Source: Macrotis lagotis
Taxonomy: Eukaryota > Chordata > Mammalia > Peramelemorphia > Peramelidae
Assembly (NCBI RefSeq): GCF_037893015.1
Contig: NC_133665.1
Location: 104,003,937 to 104,067,936 of the forward strand
DNA: 64,000 bases
Direction of reading: 5' to 3'
The translations under genes and the position numbers were made by a program. This document shows positions 35,020-48,700 of this stretch, in pieces. How positions within the stretch are numbered: the stretch's first letter is position 1; each line of letters begins with the position of its first letter. Under the pieces are notes generated by a model, which saw only the letters and a program-made list of their open reading frames with translations, searched no databases and had not been told where the DNA came from.

Positions 35020-36060
35020 GAACATTTCTGCCAGGATGGTCCCCTGAATTAAAGTCAGGCTTCCTAGCTCCCAGATACCTACTCTATCAAAAATCTAAAG
35101 TTTACATCAGATTAAATAGTTATAGATAAATCCAACAAGAAACTATAGTGCCTTCTTTCACCTTAGAACTGTACAAAACTTCAGCCTAAAGTTTCCACTA
35201 AGAGTGAGTACCAGCCCAGGGAAGTCTTCTAGTAGGACCACAGGCTACCAGAGGAAAACACTGCCAGCAAAACCTGTTTGGAAGCTTCAAGAATGAGGCC
35301 TAAGAAAGCCCCAGTGGTCAGAAAACCTGAGTGAAGACCTTGTGAGTTCCAGGGAGCAGCACAGAAACAGTATGGACCAACACCATATAGATTAAGTGCT
35401 GAATTGTACAGATGGGGATAGCTCAGGCCCAGAGTCTCTGAGCCTCCTAACACTTTGTCCTGAGATGACAGAGAGAGCCCTCAAGACCCACATTTCAGAA
35501 CCTCAAAAGATCGAGGCTATACAGGGTGGGACCAAGTAGGGCCATCTTCACCCAAAAAGCAGTTAGGGGAAGAATGTGATCCTAAAACAAAGCTTCACTT
35601 TTGGAACTAAAACTGGAGGGATGAGTAAATCGAAGAAAACTAGCATGCAAAATTACTGCTCACTGAGGGATTTCCTACTCAGATGCTGTTTGGAGAATCT
35701 AATTTATAAGGACTACTTACCAGGCAGCATTTGGGACCTATCAACACAGATTCTGAGAACCAAAGGTCACTTTCGTGCCAGCAGGAGACATCAGAGAAGA
35801 CAGTGGCCCCAAAGTCCATCAACCGCAATTCCCTTTTTCTGTCATCTCCATTACATTAGCCACCTATTTTAGGAGTGATTCTACCTTGGACCTCAATCAT
35901 CCCTTAGAACTGCCCCATCTTAAGTCCTAAACTCTGAAACCCTCTTTCTGATCATACCCTCTTTTCTTTCTCCCTCTTCCAGTGCCTCAATCTCTCTTAG
36001 TTCTCCTAGTAACCTCATCTCTAGTCCACTTTGTTCCCTTCATTTTGGACCCTATAATTA
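35020..36060. other. Intergenic sequence, possibly an L1 5' piece
   Basis: No gene is supported. A short ATG reading MSKSKKTSMQNYCSL near 35,620 has the flavour of an L1 ORF1 start, but it ends after about 85 codons and I could not confirm it. Confidence 0.3.
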
Positions 36061-36082
36061 GCTTTTTAAAAACGCTTGGATC

Positions 36083-36218
36083 AAAAGGGCTAGGTGGCGG
36101 CAGTGTATAGAGCACCAGCCCTGGAGTCAGGAGGACCCGAGTTCAAAACTGACCTCAGACACTTAATGATGACCTAGCTGTGTGGCCTTGGGCAAGTCAC
36201 TTAACCTCATTGCCTTGC
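36083..36218 (+). mobile_element. Marsupial SINE with a 15-bp target-site duplication
   Basis: A slightly 5'-truncated copy. The flanks aaaaacgcttggatc (36068-36082) and aaaaacccttggatc (36219-36233) differ by one base. Confidence 0.9.
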
Positions 36219-36234
36219 AAAAACCCTTGGATCT

Positions 36235-37060
36235 CTTGTCTATGCTTCTCCTGTTCACATCCTGGTAATCCTCAACCTGGGTCACCCTCACCACTCCTAA
36301 AATGGTGAACCATACCAGAATAATATGAAACCATGAATTAGTGCAACATTAAACAGGCCCTGCAATGTTACATGGCAATCCTTTTATTGATCTTTGATTA
36401 CCTCTCCCACTCCTCACAGGTGCTGCTTTAAACCTACTCTTTCCTCATGCCTCTGATCACCATCTTCTAATGCTTTCTCTGTTAAAACGATTTCTCTTCC
36501 TACTAAGGCTAAGATTGAGAAGGTCCACCCTGTGCTTCCTAATTCTCCCCTCCTCTACCTCCAGACCTGTCCAGATCTTCCCCATTGCCTCAGTCTCAGA
36601 AGACACTTCTCGCTAAGAAGAATGAGTCCTTTCACAATCTGGCCTTATCTTCCCACCCTCCTTAACCATTACTCTATTCCACCCACTCCCCACATTCTGA
36701 CCCAGACACACTAAGTCTTTCTTCTGCTCTTCACCAGGATATTCTAGATTCTCTTTTCCTTTGATATACACAGTCCAAGCACCATTTTGTCCATATAGCT
36801 TTTCCTAATCCCAATTGCCAGTGCCCTCCTTTCCCAAACTATCTTATATTTCACTGCTTTGTAGATATTTACGTTTATTAACTTTTTTATTTATGCTGTA
36901 CATGTCATTGACATCTTTTCTCCTTTGTACTTGTACCCCCCAGAACCTAGTAAAGCAACTACCATCCAGTGGTTGCCTAATCAGCACTTGTGGGCATATG
37001 TTCTATTCTTATTCTGTCTCACTTCTGCACCCTCTCCAAGTCAATTGGCTTCTCTAAAAA
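36235..37060 (+). mobile_element. L2-like LINE remnants
   Basis: Pyrimidine-rich sequence with L2 3'-end phrases (tcacaatctggccttatctt, aatgagtcctttcacaatct). No intact ORF. Confidence 0.5.
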
Positions 37061-37664
37061 AGAAACCTCAGATCTCTCCTATACTTAAGAAAATATCTGG
37101 TGCTACTCTTTTCCTGGGTGATCTTCCTGATATTTATCAAACTTGATGACTCCTTCCCACTCCTGATGAGTCAAAGGAAACTGCCAGGAGCCTGGAAAAC
37201 CCTACTTGGTAGAAATAACAAGCCTTGGGGAAAAAACTGGAGATTCTAGGAGCTTGGGTATCTAGGAGCTTGGAGCCATTCAAATCTGTTAATAGTCCAA
37301 GAAGTAACCTGAGGAATCATTGCAGCACAGCCCAGTAAGTGGTTACTCATTCTCTGCCTGAAGAGCTCCCCAGGAGATGAGAAGAGAACCCACTACCAAC
37401 CTAGGGAACCCCAGTGAAGAACATTGTGAGCAAATTTTTCTTGAAATCAAGCCCATCTCTGCCTCTGAAATTTTCATACCCCTCTCCTGTTCTGCTTTTG
37501 GGAACCAGAGGCATTTCCATCTCATATGCCCTTGAGTCTTCCCTAAACTAAACATTCTCAGTTTCTTCAACTAATTCTGTGGTATGGACTTGAGGCCTTT
37601 ATCATTCTCCTAAGAATTTAACAAATTAGGCTTTATGAAAATTAATTCTCATTAACCTATTATT

Positions 37665-37905
37665 GTTCAGGGGATTTTCAGTCATGTCTGACTCTGATTT
37701 CACTTGGAGTTTTCTTGGCAAAGATACTGGAGGGATTTGCCATTTCCTTCTCCAGCTTTTCAGAGGAAAAAACAGACAAACAGGGTTAAGTGACTTGCCC
37801 AGGGCCACACAGCTAGTAGACATCTGAGGCCAGATTTGAACTCAGGAATTTGATTCTTCCTGACTTCAGGCCTTGCACTTTATCCACTATTCCACTTAAC
37901 TGCCC
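37665..37905 (-). mobile_element. Marsupial MAR1-type SINE, minus strand
   Basis: It has the core ggttaagtgacttgcccagg plus the distinct 3' segment containing ggcaaagatactggaggga and tttgccatttccttctcc. Related copies lie at 48112, 57485 and 63690. Confidence 0.8.
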
Positions 37906-38559
37906 TTCAATATTATATCCCCAATGGCTAATTCCCAGCATAAAATATCTAAGGAATGAATTATAACTCAAAGATTTTTTTTCCCCATGCCATTAAGTCA
38001 TAATCATTTTCTTTAGTATGCTTCCTAAGGATTCAAATGGTGTTGTATGTTACTCCAAATTTCATTATATTTATAGGGTTTCTCACCTACAGGTGAGAAA
38101 TTCTCTAATGTTCAGTAAAAAATTTCCTCTAGCTCTAAGTTTCCTAGTCATAAGCTTTTGTGTAATTTCTTTTCACAATGTGGTCTCTTATAATAATTCA
38201 AGCATGGCCAATGGTCTTTAGTCTTCCTCACATTCCTAATGTTCAGGCTAATACTCCAGTATAATTTGGTCTCATGGGACCTAGAACTAGGATATGGTTC
38301 TGGAACAGAATAAAGAACAGTAAGTCTTAATCTATTCTATAGCAAGAAAAGACACTCATGAAGGAAAGTCTAAGAACCAGAGAGGGAAACATGGTGGAGG
38401 GCATTTGAAAGATCAATTAAGGGGAAAAACAGAAGCATAACACTGTAATAGTATTACCACAGACCACTTGGACAGAAGGAATTAGATGAAACACAGCATG
38501 ATGAATTGATGAATTATGAAGAGAATTATCTGGTCATCTGCTAGAGCTCAATGTGTGAA

Positions 38560-39130
38560 AAAGCAGACCCCTCCCGCTCCCTCCATCTCAATATCCAATT
38601 AGCTACCAAGTCTTATTGATCTTACTGATCTTCTGTATTGATTTTCTTTTTCCTACTTGCCATTCAACCCTGATTCAAGGGCTCATCATCTCTCATCTGG
38701 ACTACCCATCACACAGTTGCCAAATTGATTTTTCAAAACAAAGACATGACTAAAATGAGGTGATGCATTGGACTGTCCAAGAGCCTTCAAGCTATGGCCT
38801 TCCCTGAAGTATGGCTTACCTTTTGTATAATGAAGAGGTTAGTGTACATGGTCCCTGGGGTCCCTCCCAGGTCTAATTTTATGACCAAATTATCAACTTT
38901 CTCAAAAATTTTGTAACGAATCCTGATTCTAGAACAAAATACAATCTACCAAGCATGACATTTGTGGTCTTCTATCATTTGGCTCTGACCAACTTTTACA
39001 GTCTTATTGTATGCTTCTCCCCTCCAGAGTTTGTTCTGACAAACCAGCTAGAGAGCATGTCATCTGCCACCTTGGAGCCTATGCACAAAGGTCTCCCTTC
39101 TCCAGAATAGGCCTCCTTACCTTTGCCTAA
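38560..39130 (+). mobile_element. L2-like LINE 3' remnant
   Basis: Phrases like ctcatctggactacccatc and ccttcaagctatggcct match the eroded L2 3' end. It is followed by a short (TG)n at 39207-39236. Confidence 0.5.
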
Positions 39131-39479
39131 ACATCAAAGATGTTTAACTTCTTTCAAAACAATGCAGGCCCTATCATTAGTACACTTCCCTTGAAATTAG
39201 TCTATATGTGTGTGTTGTGTGTGTGTGTGTGTGTCCATGTTGTGTCTCCTTTTACCCCCGCCCCTGCCCCAATTCATTAAAACTCAAGCTCCTGAAGGGT
39301 TTGGGATCACATCCTTTTTTCCTTTGCACCCCCAGCATCTACTATAATGACTTGCACATGGTTTTTTTCACTAAACAAGCAGAGGATTAACCTAACGAAT
39401 CCTTTGTTTGCCTTAATGATAATTTAGGCTAAACTGTGCTAAATCTTGTAAAACAAAATTTAACTGGGTCACCAACAGC

Positions 39480-40560
39480 ACCTAACATTGCTAAATCAAA
39501 ATGGTCACTTTTATCTTCATTTCCTTTCCCAGTTTTTGACAATATTAGTCATTTTCCAAGATATTTTTCTTATCCCTCGGCTTCAGGGACACTACCCTCT
39601 CTGGCTGCCGCCTTCTCTTCCTGTTTTGCCTGCTCCTAAGTCTCCTTAACTGACTTACCATCCCCCACAAATTTCTATCTTAAGCCTCTTTCCCTAACAT
39701 AAACTTCATCTACTCCCACAGGTTCAACAAGAAATTGTATACAAGCAGCTTTAAAACTTCCCCCAGATGTCCCACATGTCTGCCAGACATCTCTAACCAA
39801 TTGCCCAACATCAGGATTTCAAACAACTTATATAGATCTTAGAAACCATCATTTCTCTCATGAACCTACATCCCCTCCTTCTACCGTGCCAGACAGCTAG
39901 GTTTGAAATCTGTCATTTTTGAATCATCTTTTCCTTATCACTCAACCTGTTGCCAAGTCCAATCAATACTTTCACAATCACTGTCATCCTTCTCCTCTCT
40001 GACACTACCACAATTGTGGGGATAATCATCATTCATTACTAGATTACTTTAACAGTTTCCTAACTGGTCTTCTTGTCTTCAGTCCCTTCACTTTCCACTC
40101 CATTCTTCACAAAGCTCCCAATACTCTTCCTAAAGTCAGGTCATTATCCTTATCAAAAATAGTCTCCCTGTAGGCTCTGATATAAAGTGAAAACTCCATA
40201 GTCCAGCAAAGAATGCTTTCCATAATCTGGCTCCAATCTTTCCAGTCTTAGGTTTCAATGGACTATCCCTAATAGGCACTCCCTCACAAGGACACCTGGA
40301 AAATGCTACCATTCCTCATCTATGTCATACAGACATCTTCCCTTCCTTCCAGGCTAGCTCAGGCCCTAGCTCCTCTTGTGAAATCTTCTCTGTACCACCA
40401 CCATCACCACCACCCAACCCAAACTCCTACATCTCAAAATAAAGTCTCCCAGGGCATTCTGTCTGAACCACTTTACACTCACCATCACAAGTTATTTTAT
40501 AACTTGACACGTGCCCTCAAGGTGTTACCAGTACTAGCTGAGGCCAGGATTATCTTTTTT
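39480..40560 (+). mobile_element. L2-like LINE remnant
   Basis: Around 40,040-40,260 it shows tttcctaactggtcttcttg, aagctcccaatactcttcct and ataatctggctccaatcttt in the order expected for an L2 3' end. It is broken by stops. Confidence 0.6.
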
Positions 40561-40927
40561 TAACCTGTGAATGTTAAGCACAGTGCCTTACTTCCCTTGG
40601 ATATTTAGATGCTAACTGAGTGCTCAGAAAGAGGCCTTTCCTGGTCTGCCCCAAGCCCTCTCCCTTTGACAGTCTCTTCTCCTCCAGGGTTACCTTCCAT
40701 CCACTCAGCATGTTCCATGTCTTCTCCTCCATAAGAACACAAGCTCCTTGAGAAGACAAGGACGATTTTAACTTTCTCTTTGTATACAAATATGTAGTGC
40801 AGTGCTCACCACACCGGCACTTGATAAAAATGAAGAATTCATTGAATGATGGAGATGTAGCACATCATTAAGAAAAACCTATGGGGGCTGCTAGGTTACT
40901 TTAATATCCACAATAATTTGTAAACAA

Positions 40928-41090
40928 GGGGCAGCTAGGTGGTACAGTGGATAGAGCACCAGCCCTGGAGTCAGGAGTACCTGAGGTCAAATGTGACCTC
41001 AGACGATTAATAATTACCTAGCTGTGTGGCCTTGGGCAAGCCACTTAACCCCATTGCCTTGCAAAAAAAAAAAAGAAAAAGAAAAAGAAA
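40928..41090 (+). mobile_element. Marsupial SINE just downstream of the UQCRC1 3' end
   Basis: A near-consensus copy with an impure A-tail. It lies within about 30 bp of the UQCRC1 poly(A) signal. Confidence 0.92.
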
Positions 41091-41094
41091 AATC

Positions 41095-41247
41095 TAAGAT
41101 TCCACTTAAATTACTTTTATTTAAACATGATCTGAGACAGTACCACTTTCCCAAGAAGTGGGGTGGCTGTTACCAGACAGGGGTCCGGAGAAGAGCACCT
41201 CCAGGGGCCTGGCCCTCACAGCTTCCAGCCTCAGTGGGGTGTGGCCC
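41095..41247 (-). promoter_or_regulatory. UQCRC1: UQCRC1 3' UTR with poly(A) signal
   Basis: An AATAAA is read on the minus strand at 41116-41121, about 130 bases after the stop codon. The short 3' UTR ends just before the SINE at 40928-41090. Confidence 0.8.
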
Positions 41248-44200
41248 CTAAAACCTCAGCCAGAACATGCCACTGCGGATCCGGTTGTAGTCAGGGAGTT
41301 GTTCGATGGGACCTGGGGAGCAGAGCCGTTAGTTAGTTCAGCCTCAAGCACTGTCTGCAGAGCCCCACTGAAGGGCTTGTCCCAGCTCTGCACCCTCCCC
41401 TCCCCACCCAGCATAGGACACCTGGCCCCAGGGATGATCAACAGGCCTCAGAAGGAGTGAGTAGGGCGGGAGAGCTGCCTGAAACGTGAGCCAGGAGGGG
41501 AGAGAATGTTCAGCTGCAGAAGGCAAGGAGCTTGTTCCTTCAAGCTCAGAGCTGGCACCACCCCTGCTGTCCCTGATCCCTAAGAATGACCTAATTCCCC
41601 CACACCTCTAAGACCCTCGGTCCTTTGTCCCTAGCCAAGAGCTTTTCCCCCTTTGCACAATGCATTTAAACTCAGGGGTCTTCTTCACCTCAGTTCAGTG
41701 GAAAAGACCAAAGTTACCCCTTAAAAAGAATTACATGGAAAGGAAATTCACCATCTGATCAGTGGGAGAGGGAAGGGAGCTGCTGGGGCAGGTTCGCTGA
41801 TGGAACTCCCTTTGACTGACAAGCAAACATGTCAGAGCAGCAACTTGGAGCTGCTCTGAACAGGGAGTGGCCAGGGCAATGGAGGGCAGGGGTCCCTCCC
41901 TCCTTTACTTGAGGGTTCTATTTCTTCTGCCCAAGATGTAGAACCTCCCACAAAGAGATGGCTTTTAGTCCCACAATGAGATGGTTTTTAGTCGCATATC
42001 TTCCAATAAGATTGTTTTTCTCTCTTTCAATCTGGAAAGGCAGAAATGTGCCTCAGCCCAAATGATAGAGAAAAGAAGGGAAGTCATTAATCTGACTTTG
42101 GAAACTTGGCAGAAATTCAAAAAGAAAAAAAAGTTAAGACAAATACCAGTCTACTCCTCTTTGTAAACCCACATCCAAGTAAAAGAAAGGAAGTCTCCTT
42201 AATAATAATAAAAAAAAATTCCTAGTTCCAGCCCCAGTCAACTGCCTGCCCCATCTGAGCTGGGATGATGATAGCTCACCCATTGCAGCCACTGCGGGAC
42301 ACTGGTCATACAGGTATTTGGAGCAGATTTCCCGTACAACACTGGCATCAATCTCCTAGGAGGAGGAGTAACAAATATCAGAAGGGCAGAAGTCAGCTCT
42401 TTGAGACACAAGACAGGGGTTCACCCACACAATACCAAGGTTTCAGAATCAACAACACATCTGACTCTGAAATTTTCTTTTAGTTTCTTTGCCAAGAGTT
42501 TCTTTTCTTCACAGTAAATTCCTCTGAGAGACATAGAGGATATGTTATAACTGCCTAATTAGACTAATTGCTACCAGAAGAATTCGTGATAAGTACGCTC
42601 TAAAGAAAATAGAATTCAGTCCGTCTGGATGAAGGCAGCGGAGATTACTAGAAACATGTTTCAACTCAGAGATGGCAGAATAGAGGCTAATTTATCAATT
42701 GTGCCACCAACCTCCATTCTATTCACTATATGTTCCCAAGTCTCTTGAGTCCACACAAGTAACTACCCCATGGATTCCCTTAGGCCTCCTCCAACTACTC
42801 TCTCCCTCTGTCTTGTTCCTGGTCCCTCCATGTTAGCAATTACTCAGATGAGGGATCAAGAAGGAGTTACTCATTTATCCAACCTCTCCCTGTCCTCCCA
42901 AACACCCTAAGTTCTGAGTGGGAAACCCCAAGAAAAGCCTGAGTACAGGACAGAGGAGATATTAAAGTAGCTCCCTCACTTAGAGTTGAAACTTTTTCTC
43001 AGTCCATGTATTCAAGTATTAGCAGATGCTTCTCGACTAAACTCCTGAAGGCAGGATTATGTCCCGAATTATTCTTGGAACTTTTGTTCCAATCAAAAAA
43101 CCCCAATAATTCTGCTGAGAGTTTGACCTGCCAGAAGTCCAATGAACCAGAGGAACAGTGTTTCTGTCCTTGAAGGAAGTACCCACCAGGTTCTAGGGGG
43201 AACTCACCCAACTAATCACCTCAAGGAAGAATGGAAGTAATCTCATCTAGGGTCATTAGGGTACCAAGCAGGAAGAAAGAACAGCTAATTCCTTCAATGA
43301 CCTCAACTGAAGAGCAAAGCATAGGGAGCTAGTAAATTGGGCCAATTTCAGAGGAAGGTCTAATTCAAGTGTTTTCTGGTCTCAGGTTTACAGGGTTCAC
43401 TACACAAAACCCACAGCCTTTTGAAGAATGGCCAAGACAGCATACCTCAGGCAGCCTGCAGCTCTTGGCAATTAGTCTTATGCCCAGAGAGAGAACCAGG
43501 AATGCAAACTCGAAATTACACAGGCCCTGGAATGCCCACAATGTGCCTATTCTATGCCCACTATTGCAAGGGTGCCAATCTATCTTTACCCTCTTCCTAT
43601 TAGAGGAAAAGACTGGTCTCTTTCAGCCTGCTGGGCCAACTGTCCTTCCCAAAGCAGATTGGTGATGCTGGAAAGAAATTTGGTCTCCAAAGTAACTCAG
43701 TCTTCCCACCCAGGCTTTACATACAGAAATTCGGCTCTCCCATTCAGACAGAGGGATGCGGCGGCCGTAAGTCAGAAGGCTACGTCCAATGTCTTCACAC
43801 ACAGGGGTGGTACCTGAAGAAAGATTTGTTCTCATTAAAGCCTCAAAAAGAATGGCATTGTGAAAGCTATTACCATGTTTCTGGCTTGCAAATCAAACCT
43901 TTACCTTTAAAAGGTAAAGAAGCACAATGGATTTTTACAGACAGAAAATGAAATTCCACATACATCAGGGAGTGATTAGCCAAAGACTATCTCCTCCCGA
44001 ATGAAGAAATTACCTAATATTTCAAAAACAAGAATTGTACATGGAGAGTATAATGGAAGAGGAATTACAAAGTATGAGGCCCCACCTCAATGTTCCTAGC
44101 ATTCAGGACTCCCTAGGGTACTATATCAAAGCATTGTCCCAGGATTTTCCTAAAGGAAGACAACTACTTCTCTTCTCTGTGCCTACTGAAGATAAAAGGG

Positions 44201-45721
44201 AAAGACATGACCCACTCTTCATTACAAGGGGCTAATTCAATTTTCTGAGTCTATTCAGATTTGGTAGTCCCAAGAAAGGTTCTAGTTCAAAATGCGTAAC
44301 TTGTGGTCGCCAGAGCTGCATGACCCCCATGGAGGGAATAAGTAAGATAGTATAGCTGAGTGTTGTATTTGGACTTGGAGAATCTGTATTTGACCTCTGG
44401 AATCCTTCCATTTACAACCCATTTGGGCCTCAGCTTACTCATCTGCAAAATGAAGTACCTGGACAGGTCTTCCAAGGAGCTCTTCAGTCTACAATCCTAA
44501 AAAGCATTTGGTCACTATGACCATAGTGATCAAGTGAATGAGACAATTCCATCATTTTAGAGGTACCAATACAGAATGAAGCTCCTTGATTCTTTTTCTT
44601 CCCACAATGATATATATCAAGGCTTTGCATTGATACATCAGGTTTCCTATGGTACAAGTATCTAATCTCCTCCTCCATCAGAAGAAAGGCTTTTTGCCTA
44701 TAACCTCTACAAGTTCTCTGGTATTTTCAGGATTGAAAGAACTTTCCACATTAACTTTATTAAGTAGGCAAGTACTATGATCCCCACTTTACATATCAAG
44801 GAAATGTGACTCTTAAAAAATTCAACGACTTGCTACAAATGATCACACACCTAGCTAGAGTCAGAGCTCAAGCCCAGCTCTCTAGATTCCATCGCTCTTT
44901 CATTATAATACATTTGGTAGATGGTTCAAGGGGCGGCTAGGTGGGGCAGTGGATAGAGCACCAGCCCTAGAGTCAGGAATTCCTGAGGTTCAAATCTGAC
45001 CTCAGACTCACTTATTAATTACCTAGCTGTGTGGCCTTGGGCAAGCCATTTAACCCCATTTGCCTTGCAAAAAAGAAAAAGAAAAGAAAAGATAGATGGT
45101 TCATAAAATCCTGTGACCTGGTTCATAAAATCCTCCACAGTGGACAAACTTCTGAACAATGGAAAAATTGCTAGATTTGGGGGTCAAAAGGCCTCAAATC
45201 TGAGTTTGCCAACTGACCACCAGAATGACCTTGATTGAGTCACTTAAACAAACCTCTTTTGAGTTCTGGAAAACGAAGGGGTTGGACTAGATAACTGCCA
45301 GGATTTCTTTTGGTTCTCAATCCATGATGCTAGAATACTTAGCAAAGGCCAGGGTCTGTGTCCTGCTGGTAAATTTTTACAACTCAGAGTCACCTCTGCA
45401 ACATATCAAGGCACTAAACTACTTTAGTGGAGGCTTCTTGAATGCATTCAAGTAAAACAGAAAGCATCTACTGAAGGAAGGTCAGGTTGTGGATGCTCCT
45501 CTGAGACCAAAAAGGCTAAAATATGGGAGAAACCTCAAGAGAACATCATTTTCAAAGCATCTCTTCTTGCTCATCCCCAAGATCAGCCAAATTCAGATCA
45601 ATGGCAACACTCCAGGAACCTTCAAGCAGACATACCATCCAGATGAGACACCAAAGCATTTCTCAGGATGTTTTTGCCCCTCATCACCTCACTTTCAGTG
45701 GCACTGGTACAAAGACGCATC
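41248..45721 (-). CDS. UQCRC1: UQCRC1 exons 10-13: C-terminal part (45636-45721, 43725-43813, 42280-42355, 41248-41312)
   Basis: Residues about 376-480. Landmarks are [12 protein letters not shown] then [55 protein letters not shown] and the terminal MFWLRF. Exon 10 is easy to miss because no long open frame surrounds it. It is 86 nt, with acceptor ctgtctag and donor GATG|gtatgt. Confidence 0.94.
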
Positions 45722-48700
45722 CTAGACAGGAAAGTTTATGTCATTACTCATTCAATTACACACAGAATTTATGGCTCCCAATCAACCAAATGATTAACAC
45801 CACTTTGAATTTCTAGATAAAAGGACTCTCATCTGTAGTCAGTATGGTGCACTAGAAAGAGCACTGACTGGAGTAAAAGGACTAAGTTCAAATCCCACCC
45901 ATACCCATAAGTCATTTTACCACCATGGACCTCAGTTTACTCATGAGGTGGAGAGGGCAAAGGGGGAGGGATTCCATTACTGAGAATTATGGAGAACTTA
46001 AGAAAAAAGTTATCTGCAAAACCTAACACTGGGGCAATGATAAACTTGTAGCCAGAGGCAACCTCCAGGCAGGCAAAGGCCCAATACCATAAAGCTCACA
46101 GAGAAGGGTCAAGAACTACAGTCTTCTTAGAATGTACTTACCACTGGCCCTGAAGGAAGAATACCATATCATCTATGTTCATTTTATCAGTGACAAAATG
46201 GATGCCAAACAGGCCAGTTTCTGAGTAGCAGATGTTGAAGGTCTGGAAACTCTGGCAGAGCTTGTTCTGAACAGAAACAGCTGCCAATGGACTTGACTGG
46301 TGCTATAAACAAATCAGATTGAGCATCATCACCTTAATGTCAGCCCATTCTTTAACTACAGGACATAAGGCTCAACCCCCTATATTACAAGAGCAGAAAT
46401 AATTCCTCTGACAGCCAGAGCTCCTAGACAATTAAGTGTTCACCATCCCTTGCCCCCTTCCTGGGTCTACTCTCTGCAGGGAGGGAAGTCCTAGTCTTTC
46501 CTGGTCCCTCTGGGCTCCCTAATCTTCTTCAATGGCAGATCCAATAGAAAGAATAGAAGACCATTTTCAGTCATTGAAACCTTAAAAAGTCTCACCAAGT
46601 ATGTCCAAGTCAGCATAAAAGTGACAGGCTTTCATGCTGAGCTTCTCTCCTTACCTTCCCCAAAACAGGTGAGGACGTCCTGCATAATTCTTTACATCCC
46701 TCCTTCTTAAGGAGGCTTTCTTGATAGTTCTCTCACCCTGTGGCCCCCCCTCCCCACCAAGCCACCTGCCTCTCTTGGGAATTCCATGTTCCCAGGCATC
46801 TTATAGGGGCCTTTCATAGGAAAGAACTTTATCCTTTTATAGGCGCCCAAGGAAATAAATAGCAACAGTAATTTCTCCTTTATGTAATTTCTGCCTAGAA
46901 GTTTGCTGCTTTGCCCACTCTCTCCTCATTCCCAACACACACAAACCAACCCAGGACTGCAGAAGGTCAGACTCCAGACACAGGCTCTTCTGCATGCTTC
47001 CACACCTTTCCCAAGCCCTTCCTGGCTCCTATTCCCCTGGGAGCTCCTGCCAAAAGCCAGGGCCTTACAAGCACTACCTCTTCCCCAGAGAGTAGAGAAT
47101 CCAGGTCCTTACCACACCCCCTCCATAGGTACAGTCATAATGTCCAATGATCGCATTGGCTACTGAGAGTGCAATGTTATCAGGGTTAGACCAGCCTGGG
47201 CCTTCAACTGCCATAGCCACATGAGCTAGAGGCAAACCATCATCCCGATGACGGATCTGAAACAGGAAGAAGGGGGTCAAAAGGAGATTCACAAAGAGAG
47301 CTTACTCCTCAACATCTCCAGAAAATATATTTTAAAGGGATAACCTTGACATTCTCTGGAATGGTCAGGAACACAGCTTTATATATTCATCCCACAAGTA
47401 CTATCCCCTGTGCCAGCCCTTATTAGGAAAATACATTAGAGATGACTAAGGCTCTACTCTCAAGGAATTCACAATCAGAATGGGAGTTGAGGGGTGAAGG
47501 AGGAAAGGATTCTTAGGAACTCAGTCTAGACCAGGATTGGAATTCAGATTTGGTGGGGGGAAGGGATGAATTTAAGATAGGAGGAAAATTACATTCTGAG
47601 GAATGTCCATAGATTTCACCAGACTGCCAGAGGGGTTCCATTCTGTTCTGGAAGGAAAACAATTCCATCAAACTGACCAGAGAATGGATTTTGGTTGCAG
47701 TCTTGCCCAAAGTCACTATGGCTCTTCACAAACACCGCCCCCCCCCCCCCCCCCCCCCCAGTTTACAGGCCTCCCCTCTCCTAAACTCCCATGTCTCCAA
47801 CTGGTATAAATAACCAAACTGAGACACAGGTTTACTATAAGAAGTCTGGGTGAAAATAAATTGTAGGATATATTTCTGCAGTACTTCAAAAGCCAAAAGG
47901 GTGGGTATTTATTTTCCCAGTAGAGATGAGAATCCCTCCATACCACAGCAAATGGTTTCATAAATTACTGTGGTCAAAACAATTCATGCCCTTATGACCA
48001 CCTTTGTAGTGATAAGCTTCTAACATACTTAGGTAGAGTAGTCCTTGGACAATGTAGGCACATAACCTATAGCAAAGTCAATCCAATTCAATTAAGTACT
48101 TAATATATTCAAGGCAGCCATGTGGCCAAGTGGATAGAGCTCAGGGCCTAAAGTCAGGAAAACTCATCTTCATGAGTTCAAATCTGGACTCAAAAACTTA
48201 CTAATTGTGTGACCTGAGGCAAATCACTTAGCTCTGTTTGCCTCATCTATCAGAGGAGCTGGAGAAGGGAATGGACAATTGCTCCAATAGCTTTGCCACG
48301 AAAAACTCAAATGGAGTTACAAAGAAAAGGACACAAATGAAATAAGTGAACAACAACAAAAACATTCAAGGCACAAGTTGGGGATACAAAAATGAAAAAC
48401 AATACTGACATAGTAGAATCTCAAAGACCCTTCAAGAACACAGGATCTGCTCAACAGACAATGAAGCAATAAAGGAAAACTCCAGGGCAGAGAATATATT
48501 AAGTAAATGTAGAAAATAACGAATTGAACATCCCCCAGTCCTTCTGTAAGGCTAAGAAATGCCAATTTGAAGAGAATACCTCACTGCCTGTGAAGCGGCA
48601 GGATGAAGGGATAGGCACAGCATCCTCAGTGTAAACATTGGGGACACTGCTAAAATGCTTCTGAGCAAGTTCTTCTAGCTGTTTGTGGTTCACACCTGGT

